Shown: positions 1 to 8,841 of the stretch, piece by piece | How positions within the stretch are numbered: position 1 is the stretch's first letter | Layout: the number at the start of each line of letters is the position of its first letter | Origin: Caldovatus aquaticus | GTDB taxonomy: Bacteria > Pseudomonadota > Alphaproteobacteria > Acetobacterales > Acetobacteraceae | Direction: 5' to 3' | DNA length: 47,301 nt | Assembly: GCF_019458025.1 (NCBI RefSeq) | Contig: NZ_JAHZUY010000024.1 | Coordinates: 1 to 47,301 of the forward strand | Translations under genes and position numbers: made by a program | The notes under the pieces: model-generated | What the model saw: only the letters and a program-made list of their open reading frames with translations | Databases searched by the model: none | Told to the model about the DNA's origin: nothing

Positions 1-2
1 GC

Positions 3-1214
3 GTCGCGGTCGCGCTCGGCCTCGCCCAGACCGTCGCCTGGGCCTGCACCTACTATCTGCCCGCCGTGCTCGCCGCCCCGGTCGCGGAAGAACTCGGCGC
101 GCCCCGCACGGCGGTGGTCGGCGCCTTCTCGGCGGCACTGCTGATCGCCGGGCTCTGCGCGCCGCGCGTCGGCCGCGCCATCGAGGCGCGCGGCGGGCGC
201 GGCGTGCTCGTCGCCTCCTCCTTCGTGCTGGCGGCCGGGCTCGCGCTGCTCGGCCTGCTGCCGGGGATCGCCGGCTGGTGCGCCGGCTGGGCGGTGCTCG
301 GCCTCGGCATGGCGATGGGGCTCTACGATGCGGCCTTCGCCACCCTCGGGCGCCTCTACGGGCGCGAAGCGCGGCGGCCGATCACGCAGGTGACGCTGAT
401 CGCGGGCTTCGCCAGCACGGTGGGATGGCCGGTCTCGACCGCGCTGCTGCCGCAGCTCGGCTGGCGCGGCACCTGCCTCGCCTACGCGGCGGCGCAGATC
501 CTCCTTGTGCTTCCGCTCTACCTCGCCCTCGTGCCGTCCGCCGCGCCGCCGCCCGCGCCGGGCGAGGACGGCGCGCGCCCGGAGCGGGCCGAGGCGCCGC
601 GGGCCGCCCCCGCCGCGCACGCCGCCTGGATGCGGCGCGCCGTCCTGATGCTTGGGGCCTTCTTCACGCTGCGCGCCGTGGTCGGCGCGGCGATGTCGGT
701 GCATCTGATCGCGCTGCTCGAGGGGATCGGCCTCGGCCTCGCCGCGGCGGTGGCGGTGGCGTCGCTGGTCGGGCCGAGCCAGGTGGCCGGACGGATGCTG
801 GAGTTCGCCTTCGCCCGGCGCGCGCATCCGCTGACCGTCGCGCGGCTCGGCGCGCTGGCGCTGCCGCTCGGCGTCGCGCTGCTGCTGGCTCCCGGCCCGC
901 TCGCGATCGCGCCCGCCGCGGCGGCCTTCGCGGTCTGCTACGGCATCAGCAACGGGCTGCTGACGATCAGCCGCGGCGCGGTGCCGCTCGCCCTGTTCGG
1001 GCCGCGCGGCTATGCGACGCTGCTCGGCCGGCTGGCCATGCCGGTGCTGATCGCCCAGGCGATCGCGCCGACCCTCGCCGCGCCGGCGGTGGAGGGGCTG
1101 CCGGCGGCCTGGACCTTCGCGCTCTCCGGCGCGCTGGCGGGGGCGGCGCTGCTCTGCCTGGTGCCGCTGCGGCCCGTGCCGCCCGGCGAGGCGTGGCCGC
1201 CACGCGGCGGCTGA
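3..1214 (+). CDS. MFS transporter, 5' end cut by window edge
   Basis: Major facilitator superfamily permease of the inner membrane; substrate unknown. The open frame runs from the first bases of the window without a stop, so the true start lies outside; a GTG at 66 is internal to the first visible membrane segment and is not the start. The visible part has about 403 codons with two blocks of roughly six hydrophobic segments separated by an Ala/Pro/Arg-rich cytoplasmic loop near codons 175-205, the usual 6+6 MFS plan. The segment-2/3 loop (PRVGRAIEARGGRG) matches the MFS loop pattern. It is convergent with the DUF6311-like gene, with 16 nt between stops. Family assignment is firm; substrate cannot be read from sequence. 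Confidence 0.85.
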   Translation, partial: VAVALGLAQTVAWACTYYLPAVLAAPVAEELGAPRTAVVGAFSAALLIAGLCAPRVGRAIEARGGRGVLVASSFVLAAGLALLGLLPGIAGWCAGWAVLGLGMAMGLYDAAFATLGRLYGREARRPITQVTLIAGFASTVGWPVSTALLPQLGWRGTCLAYAAAQILLVLPLYLALVPSAAPPPAPGEDGARPERAEAPRAAPAAHAAWMRRAVLMLGAFFTLRAVVGAAMSVHLIALLEGIGLGLAAAVAVASLVGPSQVAGRMLEFAFARRAHPLTVARLGALALPLGVALLLAPGPLAIAPAAAAFAVCYGISNGLLTISRGAVPLALFGPRGYATLLGRLAMPVLIAQAIAPTLAAPAVEGLPAAWTFALSGALAGAALLCLVPLRPVPPGEAWPPRGG

Positions 1215-1230
1215 CGCGGCGCCGCGCCGC

Positions 1231-2865
1231 TTACGGCCCCGCCGGCGGCGCGGCGCAGGCTACCGCCTCGCCCACCGCGACGCACCGCTCCGCCGCGCCC
1301 GGCACCAGCGGCAGCAGCCGCGCCACCGCGCCGGGCAGGATCAGGCGCAGCTCGCCGGGCGCGAGCGGCGCCGCCGCGCGTTCGTCATCGCGGCAGGCGG
1401 GCGGCGCGCCGCGCCAGCGCGCGACGTACATGGTGCTGACCGGCAGCGCGGTCTCCGAGGCGAGCGCCAGCGCCTCCAGCGTCTGCGCGTAGTCGCGCTC
1501 CGCCCCGCGCGCGATGCAGGGCCAGGAGGGCAGCAGCGTCAGGCGCTCATGCCGCGCGAACAGCGCGCGCAGGGCCGGGGCATGGAGCGTCCAGGCCGGC
1601 CGCGTCGCCGCCCAGTCGCGCAGGGCGGCGCGCAGCGGCGCCGCGTCGGCGAATTGCGCGAGCCCCATCGCCAGCACGAGCGCGGCGCCGAGCCCGCGCC
1701 GCGGGTGGCGCGCCAGCACCGCCGCCGTGCCGATCAGCAGCGCGTAGGCCACAGGCCAGAAGAACCGGCCCGAGGCGCGGAACTGCTCCAGCACCGCCGG
1801 GACCGCGCCGAGGTCGAGCAGCACCGCCGGCCCGAGGCCCACGCGGTGCGAGACCGCGAGCAGCGTCAGGCCGAGCAGGACGAGCGCGAGGCCGCCATGC
1901 CGGCGCAGCGTCGCGGCGACGGCGCGCGGCCGCAGCAGCCCCGCCGCGGCGAGCCCGCCGAGCAGGCCGGCGCCGAGCCAGTTGTAGCCCTCCCAGCCGC
2001 CGTGCCCGGTGGCGTCCACCTCGGCCGCGACCAGGCCGGCGAGCAGGCCGGAGCGGTGCGGCCAGACCGGCGCAAGCAGGTTCATCGCGAACTGTCCGTA
2101 GCCGCCCTCGCCGGTCGCGCCGAGATAGCCGAACGCCGCCATCACCAGCAGCACCGCGGCGGTTGCCGCACCGCTGCCGGCCAGCGCCGTCCCGGCCGCG
2201 GCCGCGTCGCGCCGCAGCAGCCACGTCAGCGGCACCGCGCCGAGCAGCGCCAGCACCATCGCCGCGAGGTAGGGATGCGCGAGCAGCGCCGCCACCGCCA
2301 CCGCCGCGGCGGCGGCCCAGGGCGCCGCGCCCTGCCGCCGCGCGAGGCGCAGGTAGAGGCCGAGCGCGACCAGCAGGAAGAAATGGCCGGTCAGCGCCGC
2401 GTGGCCGTAGCGGTTCAGCCAGGCCGGCATGCTCGCCGCCGCCAGCGCCACGCCGAGCGCCGGGACGAGGCGCCGCTCCCCGCTGCCGCGCAGGCACCAC
2501 ACCGCGGCGACGGGCTGCGCCACGAAGGCGAGCCCGTACCACAGCCCGATGCCGTGGAAGCCCGCCGGCAGCCAGGCCGCGATCGCCTTCAGCAGCAGCG
2601 CCAGCAGCGGGATGCCGTCGGCGAAGGCGATGTTCGTGCCCCCCTCGGCGGTGCCGAGATGCGGGGCGAGCAGCGGCGGCCAGTGCCAGGCGGGGTCGCG
2701 CAGGAAGTAGCGCTGCGCGACGATGTGCTGGGCCGCGTCGCCGACCGGCATCCAGGGGCGGCCCGCCTCCGGCAGCAGGAACTCCCGCGGCAGGAGCGCG
2801 AGCGCCAGCGCCGCTCCCAGCAGCGCCGCCGCGGCATGGGCGGCGACCGAGGCCGCGGCCGGCAT
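1231..2865 (-). CDS. DUF6311-like polytopic membrane protein, possible GT-C glycosyltransferase
   Basis: Large integral membrane protein (544 residues from the chosen ATG at 2865) with about a dozen hydrophobic segments. After the first segment it has VGDAAQHIVAQRYF followed by TNIAFADGIPLLALLLK, a pattern I associate with DUF6311 proteins, polytopic proteins resembling GT-C glycosyltransferases that use lipid-linked sugars. The C-terminal ~100 residues are less hydrophobic and probably periplasmic. The frame stays open to 3174, but the extra 103 residues are Arg/Pro-rich with no membrane character, so MPAAASV is the better start. It is divergent from the polysaccharide operon starting at 3348, suggesting a role in decorating or modifying the same surface glycan. 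That role is inference; the family call is from memory of the motif. Confidence 0.65.
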   Translation of the reverse strand: MPAAASVAAHAAAALLGAALALALLPREFLLPEAGRPWMPVGDAAQHIVAQRYFLRDPAWHWPPLLAPHLGTAEGGTNIAFADGIPLLALLLKAIAAWLPAGFHGIGLWYGLAFVAQPVAAVWCLRGSGERRLVPALGVALAAASMPAWLNRYGHAALTGHFFLLVALGLYLRLARRQGAAPWAAAAAVAVAALLAHPYLAAMVLALLGAVPLTWLLRRDAAAAGTALAGSGAATAAVLLVMAAFGYLGATGEGGYGQFAMNLLAPVWPHRSGLLAGLVAAEVDATGHGGWEGYNWLGAGLLGGLAAAGLLRPRAVAATLRRHGGLALVLLGLTLLAVSHRVGLGPAVLLDLGAVPAVLEQFRASGRFFWPVAYALLIGTAAVLARHPRRGLGAALVLAMGLAQFADAAPLRAALRDWAATRPAWTLHAPALRALFARHERLTLLPSWPCIARGAERDYAQTLEALALASETALPVSTMYVARWRGAPPACRDDERAAAPLAPGELRLILPGAVARLLPLVPGAAERCVAVGEAVACAAPPAGP

Positions 2866-3347
2866 GGCGCCGGCGGGCGCCCGCTCCCGCGCGGACGCGG
2901 GCGCCGCGATCCGATATCCCCCTGCGGCGGCGTCTCCCACCTCGCGCTCCTCTCCGCGCGGCGCGTCGCGCGCCGGTGCGCGCCCTCTACCGGCGGGCGC
3001 GGCGGCCGGGCAAGCCGGCGGTCCGGGGCGCGGCCGGCGCGGTGACCGGCCGGATGATCGCCGGGGAGCGAGCGACCGCTCCCGATGGCGGTCCCGGGAC
3101 GGTTCCCGAGGGCGCGGGCAGGGCCCGCTCCGCCACGGTTTCGATGCCACAATCTTGCCCAAAGCCGGTCGCATTGCCGTCGCCGCCCGATCGCAGGGTG
3201 CCGACCCGCCGGGGCCACCCGGGAAGAGCAGGCGGGGGTGCGCCTCGGATCGCCGGTTGGTCCGGCGGGCGCGTCGGACCGCGTGTCTCGTCCGCCGGAA
3301 CCGTCGGCGCCCTGAGGCACACGCTGTTGCGGTACAGAGGTCAATCC
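2866..3347. other. Gene-free divergent intergenic region of the polysaccharide locus
   Basis: This 482-nt stretch separates the DUF6311-like gene from the polysaccharide operon and must hold both promoters. Frames crossing it are Arg/Pro-rich shadows. A locally less GC-rich patch lies at about 3136-3172. An AGAGG ribosome-binding motif sits 8-9 nt before the ATG at 3348. I see no convincing sigma70 pair or riboswitch. Confidence 0.5.
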
Positions 3348-4157
3348 ATGCCTGGCGTGGACGTCAGTCAGCCCTCGCGGCAGGAGGCCGCGGCGCGCGG
3401 CACCGCCTCCCTCGTCCCGGCGCCGGCTCTGCACTTCGCCTTCCTGGGCGCCTCCGCCGAGGACATGCTGGCGCCGCCGCGCCGCGGAGCCTCCGGCGCG
3501 TTCCCGGCGCGGCGCGGCGGCGGCGCGCAGGGGCTGCGCGACCGGCTGCGCCCGCTGCTCAAGCGCGCGCTCGACGTCGCGGGCGCCGCCGCGCTGCTCG
3601 TCGTGCTGGCGGTGCCGCTCGCCGTGATCGCGCTGCTGGTCCGCGCCGACGGCGGGCCCGTGCTGTTCGCCCATCGCCGCGTCGGCAAGGGCGGCGTGCC
3701 GTTCAACTGCCTGAAGTTCCGCACCATGGTGCCGGACGCCGAGGCGCGCCTCGCCGCGCTGCTCGAGGCCGACCCGGAGGCGCGCGCCGAGTGGGAGGCG
3801 ACGCGCAAGCTGCGCCGCGACCCGCGCATCACCTGGATCGGCCGCTTCCTGCGCGCCTCGAGCCTCGACGAGCTGCCGCAGCTCGTCAACGTGCTGCGCG
3901 GGGAGATGAGCCTGGTGGGCCCGCGCCCGGTCCCCGCGGCCGAGCTCGCCGCCTGCTACGGCGCCGCGGCGGAGCACTACCGGTCGGTGCGTCCGGGCAT
4001 CACCGGGCCCTGGCAGGTGAGCGGGCGCAACGACACCAGCTACGCGCACCGCGTCGCGCTCGACGTCGCCTACGCCACCCGCCCCTCGCTGCGCGAGGAC
4101 CTGCGCATCCTGCTGCGCACGCCGGCCGCCGTGCTGCTGCGGCGCGGGGCCTACTGA
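3348..4157 (+). CDS. Undecaprenyl-phosphate sugar-phosphate transferase (ExoY/WcaJ-type)
   Basis: Initiating enzyme of surface polysaccharide synthesis: transfers a sugar 1-phosphate from a nucleotide sugar to undecaprenyl phosphate at the inner membrane. The 269-residue protein has a ~65-residue non-conserved N-terminus, one hydrophobic helix (residues about 80-100, LKRALDVAGAAALLVVLAVP), then the bacterial sugar transferase domain with FNCLKFRTM, SSLDELPQLVNVLRG and MSLVGPRP. Having a single membrane helix rather than five makes it the short ExoY-like form. ATG 3348 has an AGAGG motif upstream and starts just before the conserved part; the frame is open further upstream, but that part looks non-coding. 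First gene of the six-gene operon. The family call is secure; which sugar it transfers is not determinable. Confidence 0.92.
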   Translation: MPGVDVSQPSRQEAAARGTASLVPAPALHFAFLGASAEDMLAPPRRGASGAFPARRGGGAQGLRDRLRPLLKRALDVAGAAALLVVLAVPLAVIALLVRADGGPVLFAHRRVGKGGVPFNCLKFRTMVPDAEARLAALLEADPEARAEWEATRKLRRDPRITWIGRFLRASSLDELPQLVNVLRGEMSLVGPRPVPAAELAACYGAAAEHYRSVRPGITGPWQVSGRNDTSYAHRVALDVAYATRPSLREDLRILLRTPAAVLLRRGAY

Positions 4158-4203
4158 CGGCCCGCTTGCGGCCGCGCCGCGCGGCTGCTTCGCTGCGCGC
4201 CCC

Positions 4204-5742
4204 GTGATGAACGAAACCCCGGCGGATACGCGCGTCCCGAGCGGGCGCCGCCTGCTCACCGGCACGGCGTGGAACGCCGCCGGGCGCGGGCTGCCGCTGC
4301 TGCTCGCCCTGCTCCTCACGCCGCTCCTGCTCGGCCAGCTCGGCCTCGACCGCTGGGGGCTGTTCACCCTGGCGCTCGGCCTGGTCGGGGTATTCGGCCT
4401 GTTCGACCTCGGCCTCGGCCCCGCGCTGACCCGCGCGCTGGCGGAGCGCCTCGGCTCCGGCGGATCGCGCGAGGGCGAGGCGGAGCTGGTGGCGGCAGCG
4501 GTCCTCGTCCTCGCCGCGATCGGTGCCGCCGGCGCGGCGCTGCTGTGGTGGGCGATGCCGGCGCTGGTCGGACGGGTGCTGAACGTCCCGCCCGCCCTGC
4601 AGGAGGAGGCGGTGCGCGCCTTCCGCGTGCTGCTGCTGGCGGCGCCGCTGGTGGTGGTGAACGCGGCGCTGTGGGGCGTGCTCGCGGCGCACCAGCGCTT
4701 CCGCGCCGCCAACCTGGCCAGCATCCCGGTCGCCGTCTTCTACTATCTGGGGCCGCTGCTCGCGCTGCTCGCCTGGGATTCGCTCGTCGCCGTGATGCTG
4801 GCGCTGGTCGCCTGCCGGCTCGCCAACACGCTCTCCTATGCCTGGCTGGCATGGCGGCTGCTGCCGGGGCTCGCGCGCGTCCGGCCGCGCCTTGCCGCGG
4901 CGCTGCCGCTGCTGCGGCTGGGCGGGTGGATGAGCGTCTCCGGCGCGCTCACCCAGGCGCTGCTGCAGGCCGACCGGTTCCTGATCGGCGCGCTGCTCTC
5001 GCTCGCGGCGGTCGCCTACTACGCGACGCCGCTCGATCTCGTGATGCGGATGTGGATCCTGCCGGTGGCGGTGGCGCAGGCGCTGCTGCCGGCGCTCGCC
5101 GCGGGCTTCCGCGCCAGGCCCGAGGAGACCGCCGCGCTGCTGCGCCGCGGCGCGCTGCTGATCGCCGCGCTGGTGCTGCCGGCCTCGCTCGCGCTGGTGG
5201 CCTTCGCCGAGACGATCCTGCGCCTCTGGCTCGGCGCGGAGTTCGCCGCGGGCGGGGCGACGGTGCTGCGCATCCTCGGCGTCGGCATCCTGTTCTCCTG
5301 TGTCGGCTTCGCGCCGGGCAGCCTGCTCGACGCGATCGGCCGGCCGGACGCGGCGGCGCGCTTCGCGCTGGCGCAGGCGGCGGTCTATCTGCCGGCCGGC
5401 GCGCTGCTGCTGTTCGCGGGCTGCGGCATCGAGGGCATGGCGCTGGCGTGGAGCGCGCGCGCGGCGGTGGAGTGCGCCGGGCGGCTGTGGCTCGCGGCGC
5501 GGCTCTATCCGCCGGCGGCGGCGGCGGCGCGCGGCCTCCTCCCCGGCCTGGCCTGGGGCGGCGCCGGCCTCGCGGCGGTCGCGGCGCTGGCCGAGGGAGC
5601 GCCGGGCGTCGCGGCGCCGGTGGCGGCGGCGGGGGCGGTGCTCGCGGGTTTCGCGGCGCTGGCCTGGCGGTGCCTCGCGCCGGCCGAGCGCGCCGCCCTG
5701 CGCGCGCCGCGCGGCCTGCTGCGCCCTGGGGGCGTGTCGTGA
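4204..5742 (+). CDS. Oligosaccharide flippase, Wzx/MATE-like (MOP superfamily)
   Basis: Predicted to flip undecaprenyl-linked repeat units across the inner membrane. The 512 residues contain about 12-14 hydrophobic segments spread across the whole length, starting with TGTAWNAAGRGLPLLLALLL, the N-terminal pattern of polysaccharide biosynthesis (PF01943/PF13440-type) exporters. The start is GTG 4204 followed directly by ATG 4207; either could be used. It follows the sugar transferase by 46 nt, and its stop overlaps the next start in GTGA. A Wzx protein implies a Wzy-dependent route, but no Wzy, Wzc or Wza gene is in this window. Confidence 0.88.
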   Translation: MMNETPADTRVPSGRRLLTGTAWNAAGRGLPLLLALLLTPLLLGQLGLDRWGLFTLALGLVGVFGLFDLGLGPALTRALAERLGSGGSREGEAELVAAAVLVLAAIGAAGAALLWWAMPALVGRVLNVPPALQEEAVRAFRVLLLAAPLVVVNAALWGVLAAHQRFRAANLASIPVAVFYYLGPLLALLAWDSLVAVMLALVACRLANTLSYAWLAWRLLPGLARVRPRLAAALPLLRLGGWMSVSGALTQALLQADRFLIGALLSLAAVAYYATPLDLVMRMWILPVAVAQALLPALAAGFRARPEETAALLRRGALLIAALVLPASLALVAFAETILRLWLGAEFAAGGATVLRILGVGILFSCVGFAPGSLLDAIGRPDAAARFALAQAAVYLPAGALLLFAGCGIEGMALAWSARAAVECAGRLWLAARLYPPAAAAARGLLPGLAWGGAGLAAVAALAEGAPGVAAPVAAAGAVLAGFAALAWRCLAPAERAALRAPRGLLRPGGVS

Positions 5743-6824
5743 CCGGGCTTGCCCTCAACGGCCGCTTCACGACCCAGCCCTTCAGCGGCGTGCAGCGCTT
5801 CGCCACCGAGCTGACCGCGGCCATGGACACGCTGGCCGGGGAGGGGGCGTGGCCGCCGACGCGCCTGCTGACGCCGCGCGGCGCCGCGCCACCGCCGCTC
5901 CGTCACCTCGCGGTGGCGGAGGTCGGGCGCCTCGGCGGGCAGGGCTGGGAGCAGCTCGAGCTGCCGCGCGCGGCGCGCGGCGCCTTCCTGCTCAATCTCG
6001 GCAACACGGCGCCGCTGCTTGCGGGCCGCCGCCAGGCGGTGGTGATCCACGACGCCGGCGCCTTCGACACCCCGGAATCGTACGCGCTGCCCTTCCGCGC
6101 CTGGTACCGGGCGCTGCACCGCGCGCTCGCGCGCACCGGCGCGCGGATCGTCACGGTCTCCGAGTTCGCGCGCGGGCGGATCGCGGCGCGGCTCGGCCTC
6201 GATCCGGCGCGGATCGGGGTGATCCCGGAAGGGGCCGAGCACATCCTGCGCGCGGCGGCCGATACCGGCGTGCTCGCGCGCCACGGCCTCGCGCCGCGAC
6301 GCTACGTGCTCGCGGTCGGCAACCGCGCGGCGCACAAGAACCTCGCGGCGCTGCGCGGCGCGGCGGCGCTGCTCGCCGCGCGCGGCCTCGCGCTTGCCGC
6401 CGTCGGCGCGGCCGATCCGGCCGTGTTCCGCCCGGCCGCGGACGCCGCGGGGGAAGGAGCGGTCGCGCTCGGCCGCGTCGGCGACGCCGAGCTGCGCGCG
6501 CTCTACGAGAACGCGCTCTGCCTCGTCTTCCCCTCGCGCTACGAGGGCTTCGGCCTGCCGCCCCTCGAGGCGATGCGGTGCGGCTGCCCGGTGCTCGCCG
6601 CCCGTTCCGGCGCGCTGCCGGAGGTCTGCGGCGACGCCGCGCTGTGGTTCGACGCGGCCGATCCGTCAAGCCTCGCGGCCGCGCTCGCCCGCCTGCTGGA
6701 CGAGCCGGGCCTCGCCGCGGCGCTTGCCGCGCGCGGGCTCGCCCGGGCCCGCTCCTACACCTGGCGCCGCGCCGCGGAGAGCCTGCTGCGCCTGCTCGCC
6801 CCCGGGGACGCCGCCCCGCGATGA
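5739..6824 (+). CDS. Glycosyltransferase family 4 (GT-B fold)
   Basis: Retaining cytoplasmic glycosyltransferase adding a sugar to the lipid-linked repeat unit. The 361-residue protein has the GT4 C-terminal signature RYEGFGLPPLEAM with the E-x7-E pair, preceded by VLAVGNRAAHKNL, the usual start of the nucleotide-sugar-binding half. The N-terminal half (NGRFTTQPFSGVQRFATEL) resembles GT4 enzymes of O-antigen and exopolysaccharide clusters. Start is GTG 5739, overlapping the flippase stop by 4 nt (GTGA), which supports translational coupling. Upstream in-frame extension reads through the flippase gene and is a shadow. Donor and acceptor are unknown. Confidence 0.9.
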   Translation: MTGLALNGRFTTQPFSGVQRFATELTAAMDTLAGEGAWPPTRLLTPRGAAPPPLRHLAVAEVGRLGGQGWEQLELPRAARGAFLLNLGNTAPLLAGRRQAVVIHDAGAFDTPESYALPFRAWYRALHRALARTGARIVTVSEFARGRIAARLGLDPARIGVIPEGAEHILRAAADTGVLARHGLAPRRYVLAVGNRAAHKNLAALRGAAALLAARGLALAAVGAADPAVFRPAADAAGEGAVALGRVGDAELRALYENALCLVFPSRYEGFGLPPLEAMRCGCPVLAARSGALPEVCGDAALWFDAADPSSLAAALARLLDEPGLAAALAARGLARARSYTWRRAAESLLRLLAPGDAAPR

Positions 6825-7951
6825 GGGTCGCGATCGTGCACGAGTGGCTCGAGACCTACGCCGGGTCGGAGCGGGTGGTGGAGCAGCTCCTGCACTGCTG
6901 GCCGCAGGCGGACCTCTTCGCCGTCTGCGACTTCCTGCCGGAGGCCGAGCGCGGATTCCTCGGCGGCCGCACGCCGCGCACCACCTTCATCCAGCGCCTG
7001 CCCTTCGCGCGCACGCGCTTCCGCTGGTATCTCGGCCTGATGCCGCTCGCCATCGAGCAGCTCGACCTCGCGGGCTACGACCTGGTGCTCTCCTCCTCGC
7101 ATGCGGTGGCGAAGGGCGTGCTGACCGGGCCGGGGCAGCTGCACGTCTCCTACGTCCACTCGCCGATGCGCTACGCCTGGGACCTGCAGCACCAGTATCT
7201 GCGCCAGGCGGGCCTCGAGCGCGGGCTGCGCGGCGCCTTCACCCGCTGGCTGCTGCACCGCCTGCGCGCCTGGGACCGCGCGAGCGCCGCCGGCCCCGAC
7301 GTGCTGGTGGCCAACTCCACCTACATCGCCGAGCGCATCCGCAAGGCCTGGCGGCGCGACGCGGTGGTGATCCACCCGCCGGTCGACGTCGCGGCCTTCC
7401 CGCTGCAGCGCGAGAAGAGCGGGCACTTCCTCGTTGCCTCGCGCCTGGTCCCCTACAAGCGCGTCGAGCTGGTCGCCGAGGCGTTCCGGCGCATGCCGGA
7501 GCGCCACCTGATCGTCGTCGGCGACGGCCCCGGCGAGGCGGCGGTGCGCGCCGCCGCGGGCGACGCCCCGAACATCGAGCTGCGCGGCCGCGTCGGCCGG
7601 GCGGAGCTGGTGCGGCTGATGCAGACCGCGCGCGCCTTCCTGCACGCCGCCGAGGAGGATTTCGGCATCGCCCTGGTCGAGGCCCAGGCCTGCGGCACGC
7701 CGGTGATCGCCTACGGCCGCGGCGGGGCGCGCGACATCGTGCGCATCCCGCCTGATCCCGCGCCCACCGGCCTGCTGTTCGCCGAGCAGACCGCGGAGGC
7801 GATCGTCGCGGCGCTCGCCCGCTTCGACGCGCTCGCGCCCGCCATCACCCCGGAGGCCTGCCGGCGCAACGCCGAGCGCTTCGGCGCCGAGCGCTTCCGG
7901 GAGGAGATCACCGCGCTCGTCGCCCGCCACCTCGCGGGGGGCGGGCCGTGA
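6821..7951 (+). CDS. Glycosyltransferase family 4, WbaZ-like
   Basis: Second GT-B glycosyltransferase of the operon, 376 residues. The N-terminus (MRVAIVHEWLETYAGSERV) and the region HVSYVHSPMRYAWD are typical of mannosyl/rhamnosyl transferases of the WbaZ type, and the C-terminal part has EEDFGIALVEAQACGTPVIAYG with the E-x7-E pair. ATG 6821 overlaps the previous stop in ATGA. The length is normal for the family. WbaZ-like naming is by resemblance; the sugar is not established. Confidence 0.9.
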   Translation: MRVAIVHEWLETYAGSERVVEQLLHCWPQADLFAVCDFLPEAERGFLGGRTPRTTFIQRLPFARTRFRWYLGLMPLAIEQLDLAGYDLVLSSSHAVAKGVLTGPGQLHVSYVHSPMRYAWDLQHQYLRQAGLERGLRGAFTRWLLHRLRAWDRASAAGPDVLVANSTYIAERIRKAWRRDAVVIHPPVDVAAFPLQREKSGHFLVASRLVPYKRVELVAEAFRRMPERHLIVVGDGPGEAAVRAAAGDAPNIELRGRVGRAELVRLMQTARAFLHAAEEDFGIALVEAQACGTPVIAYGRGGARDIVRIPPDPAPTGLLFAEQTAEAIVAALARFDALAPAITPEACRRNAERFGAERFREEITALVARHLAGGGP

Positions 7952-8841
7952 GGTTCTCGCTGATCGTCGCCACGCGCGGGCGGGTGGAGGAACTGGCGCA
8001 GTTCCTCGACTCCCTGCTCGCCCAGGGGCGGGCCGACGCCGAGGCGATCGTCGTGGACCAGAACGGCGACGATCGCCTCGCGCCGGTGATCGCGCGCGTC
8101 TCCGGCCGCCTGCCGCTCCTCTGGCTGCGCTCGGCGCGCGGCCACGCCTGCCACGCGCGCAATCTCGGTCTGCGCGCCGCGCGCGGCGAGATCGTCGGCT
8201 TCCCCGACGACGACTGCCTCTACCCGCCCGGGCTGCTCGACCGCGTGGACGCCGCGTTCCGCGCCGATCCCGCGCTCGCGGTGCTGACCGGACCGGCGGA
8301 GTCGCCGGCGGGTGGCCTCGGCTCGGGACGCTGGCGGGAGGAGGGCGGGCCGATCACGCTCGACAACCTCTGGACCAGCGTGATCGAGTTCAACCTGTTC
8401 CTGCGCCGCGACCTCGCCCTCGCCCTCGGCGGCTTCGACGAGCGGCTCGGCCCGGGGACCCGCTTCGGCTCGGGCGAGGGCAACGACTTGGTGGCGCGCG
8501 CGATCCGCGCCGGCCACGCCGCGCGCTACGACCTCGGGCAGCGCGTCGTCCATCCGGACAAGCGGCTGACGCCGGTGGCGGTGGAGCGTGCCGCGCTCTA
8601 CGGCGCAGGCTTCGGCCTGGTGCTGCGCCGCCATGCGCCCTCGGCCGCGGTGTGGCTGCGCTTCCTGGTGCGGCCGCTCGGCGGCATGGCGCTCGCGGCG
8701 CTGCGGCTGCGCCGGCTGGAGCTCGCCTACTACGCCGCGACGCTGCGCGGGCGCCTGCGCGGCCTGCTCGCGGGCGGCGAGGCGGCGGCCGGGCGCCGCC
8801 TCGCGCCGCTCGAACCGGCCCCGCGGGAGAGGGGCGCATGA
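7948..8841 (+). CDS. Glycosyltransferase family 2
   Basis: Inverting GT-A glycosyltransferase of 297 residues. The N-terminal Rossmann-like motif FSLIVATRGRVEELAQFLDS and the acidic metal-binding motif PDDDCLYP (DxD region, about residue 90) identify GT2. A Gly-rich GSGEGNDLV segment near residue 175 resembles the acceptor-side ED-type motif. Starts at GTG 7948, overlapping the upstream stop in GTGA. The C-terminal ~90 residues contain amphipathic/hydrophobic stretches that may associate with the membrane. Confidence 0.88.
   Translation: MRFSLIVATRGRVEELAQFLDSLLAQGRADAEAIVVDQNGDDRLAPVIARVSGRLPLLWLRSARGHACHARNLGLRAARGEIVGFPDDDCLYPPGLLDRVDAAFRADPALAVLTGPAESPAGGLGSGRWREEGGPITLDNLWTSVIEFNLFLRRDLALALGGFDERLGPGTRFGSGEGNDLVARAIRAGHAARYDLGQRVVHPDKRLTPVAVERAALYGAGFGLVLRRHAPSAAVWLRFLVRPLGGMALAALRLRRLELAYYAATLRGRLRGLLAGGEAAAGRRLAPLEPAPRERGA

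Noticed and set aside
1215-1226. 12-nt perfect palindrome CGCGGCGCCGCG between convergent genes
   Set aside because: It has no loop and no T-tract; in sequence this GC-rich such short palindromes arise by chance.
3316-3330. GGCAC...TTGC resembling a sigma54 promoter before the polysaccharide operon
   Set aside because: The distance between the GG and GC elements is one nt longer than the strict spacing required, and the start site would fall only a few nt before the ATG.
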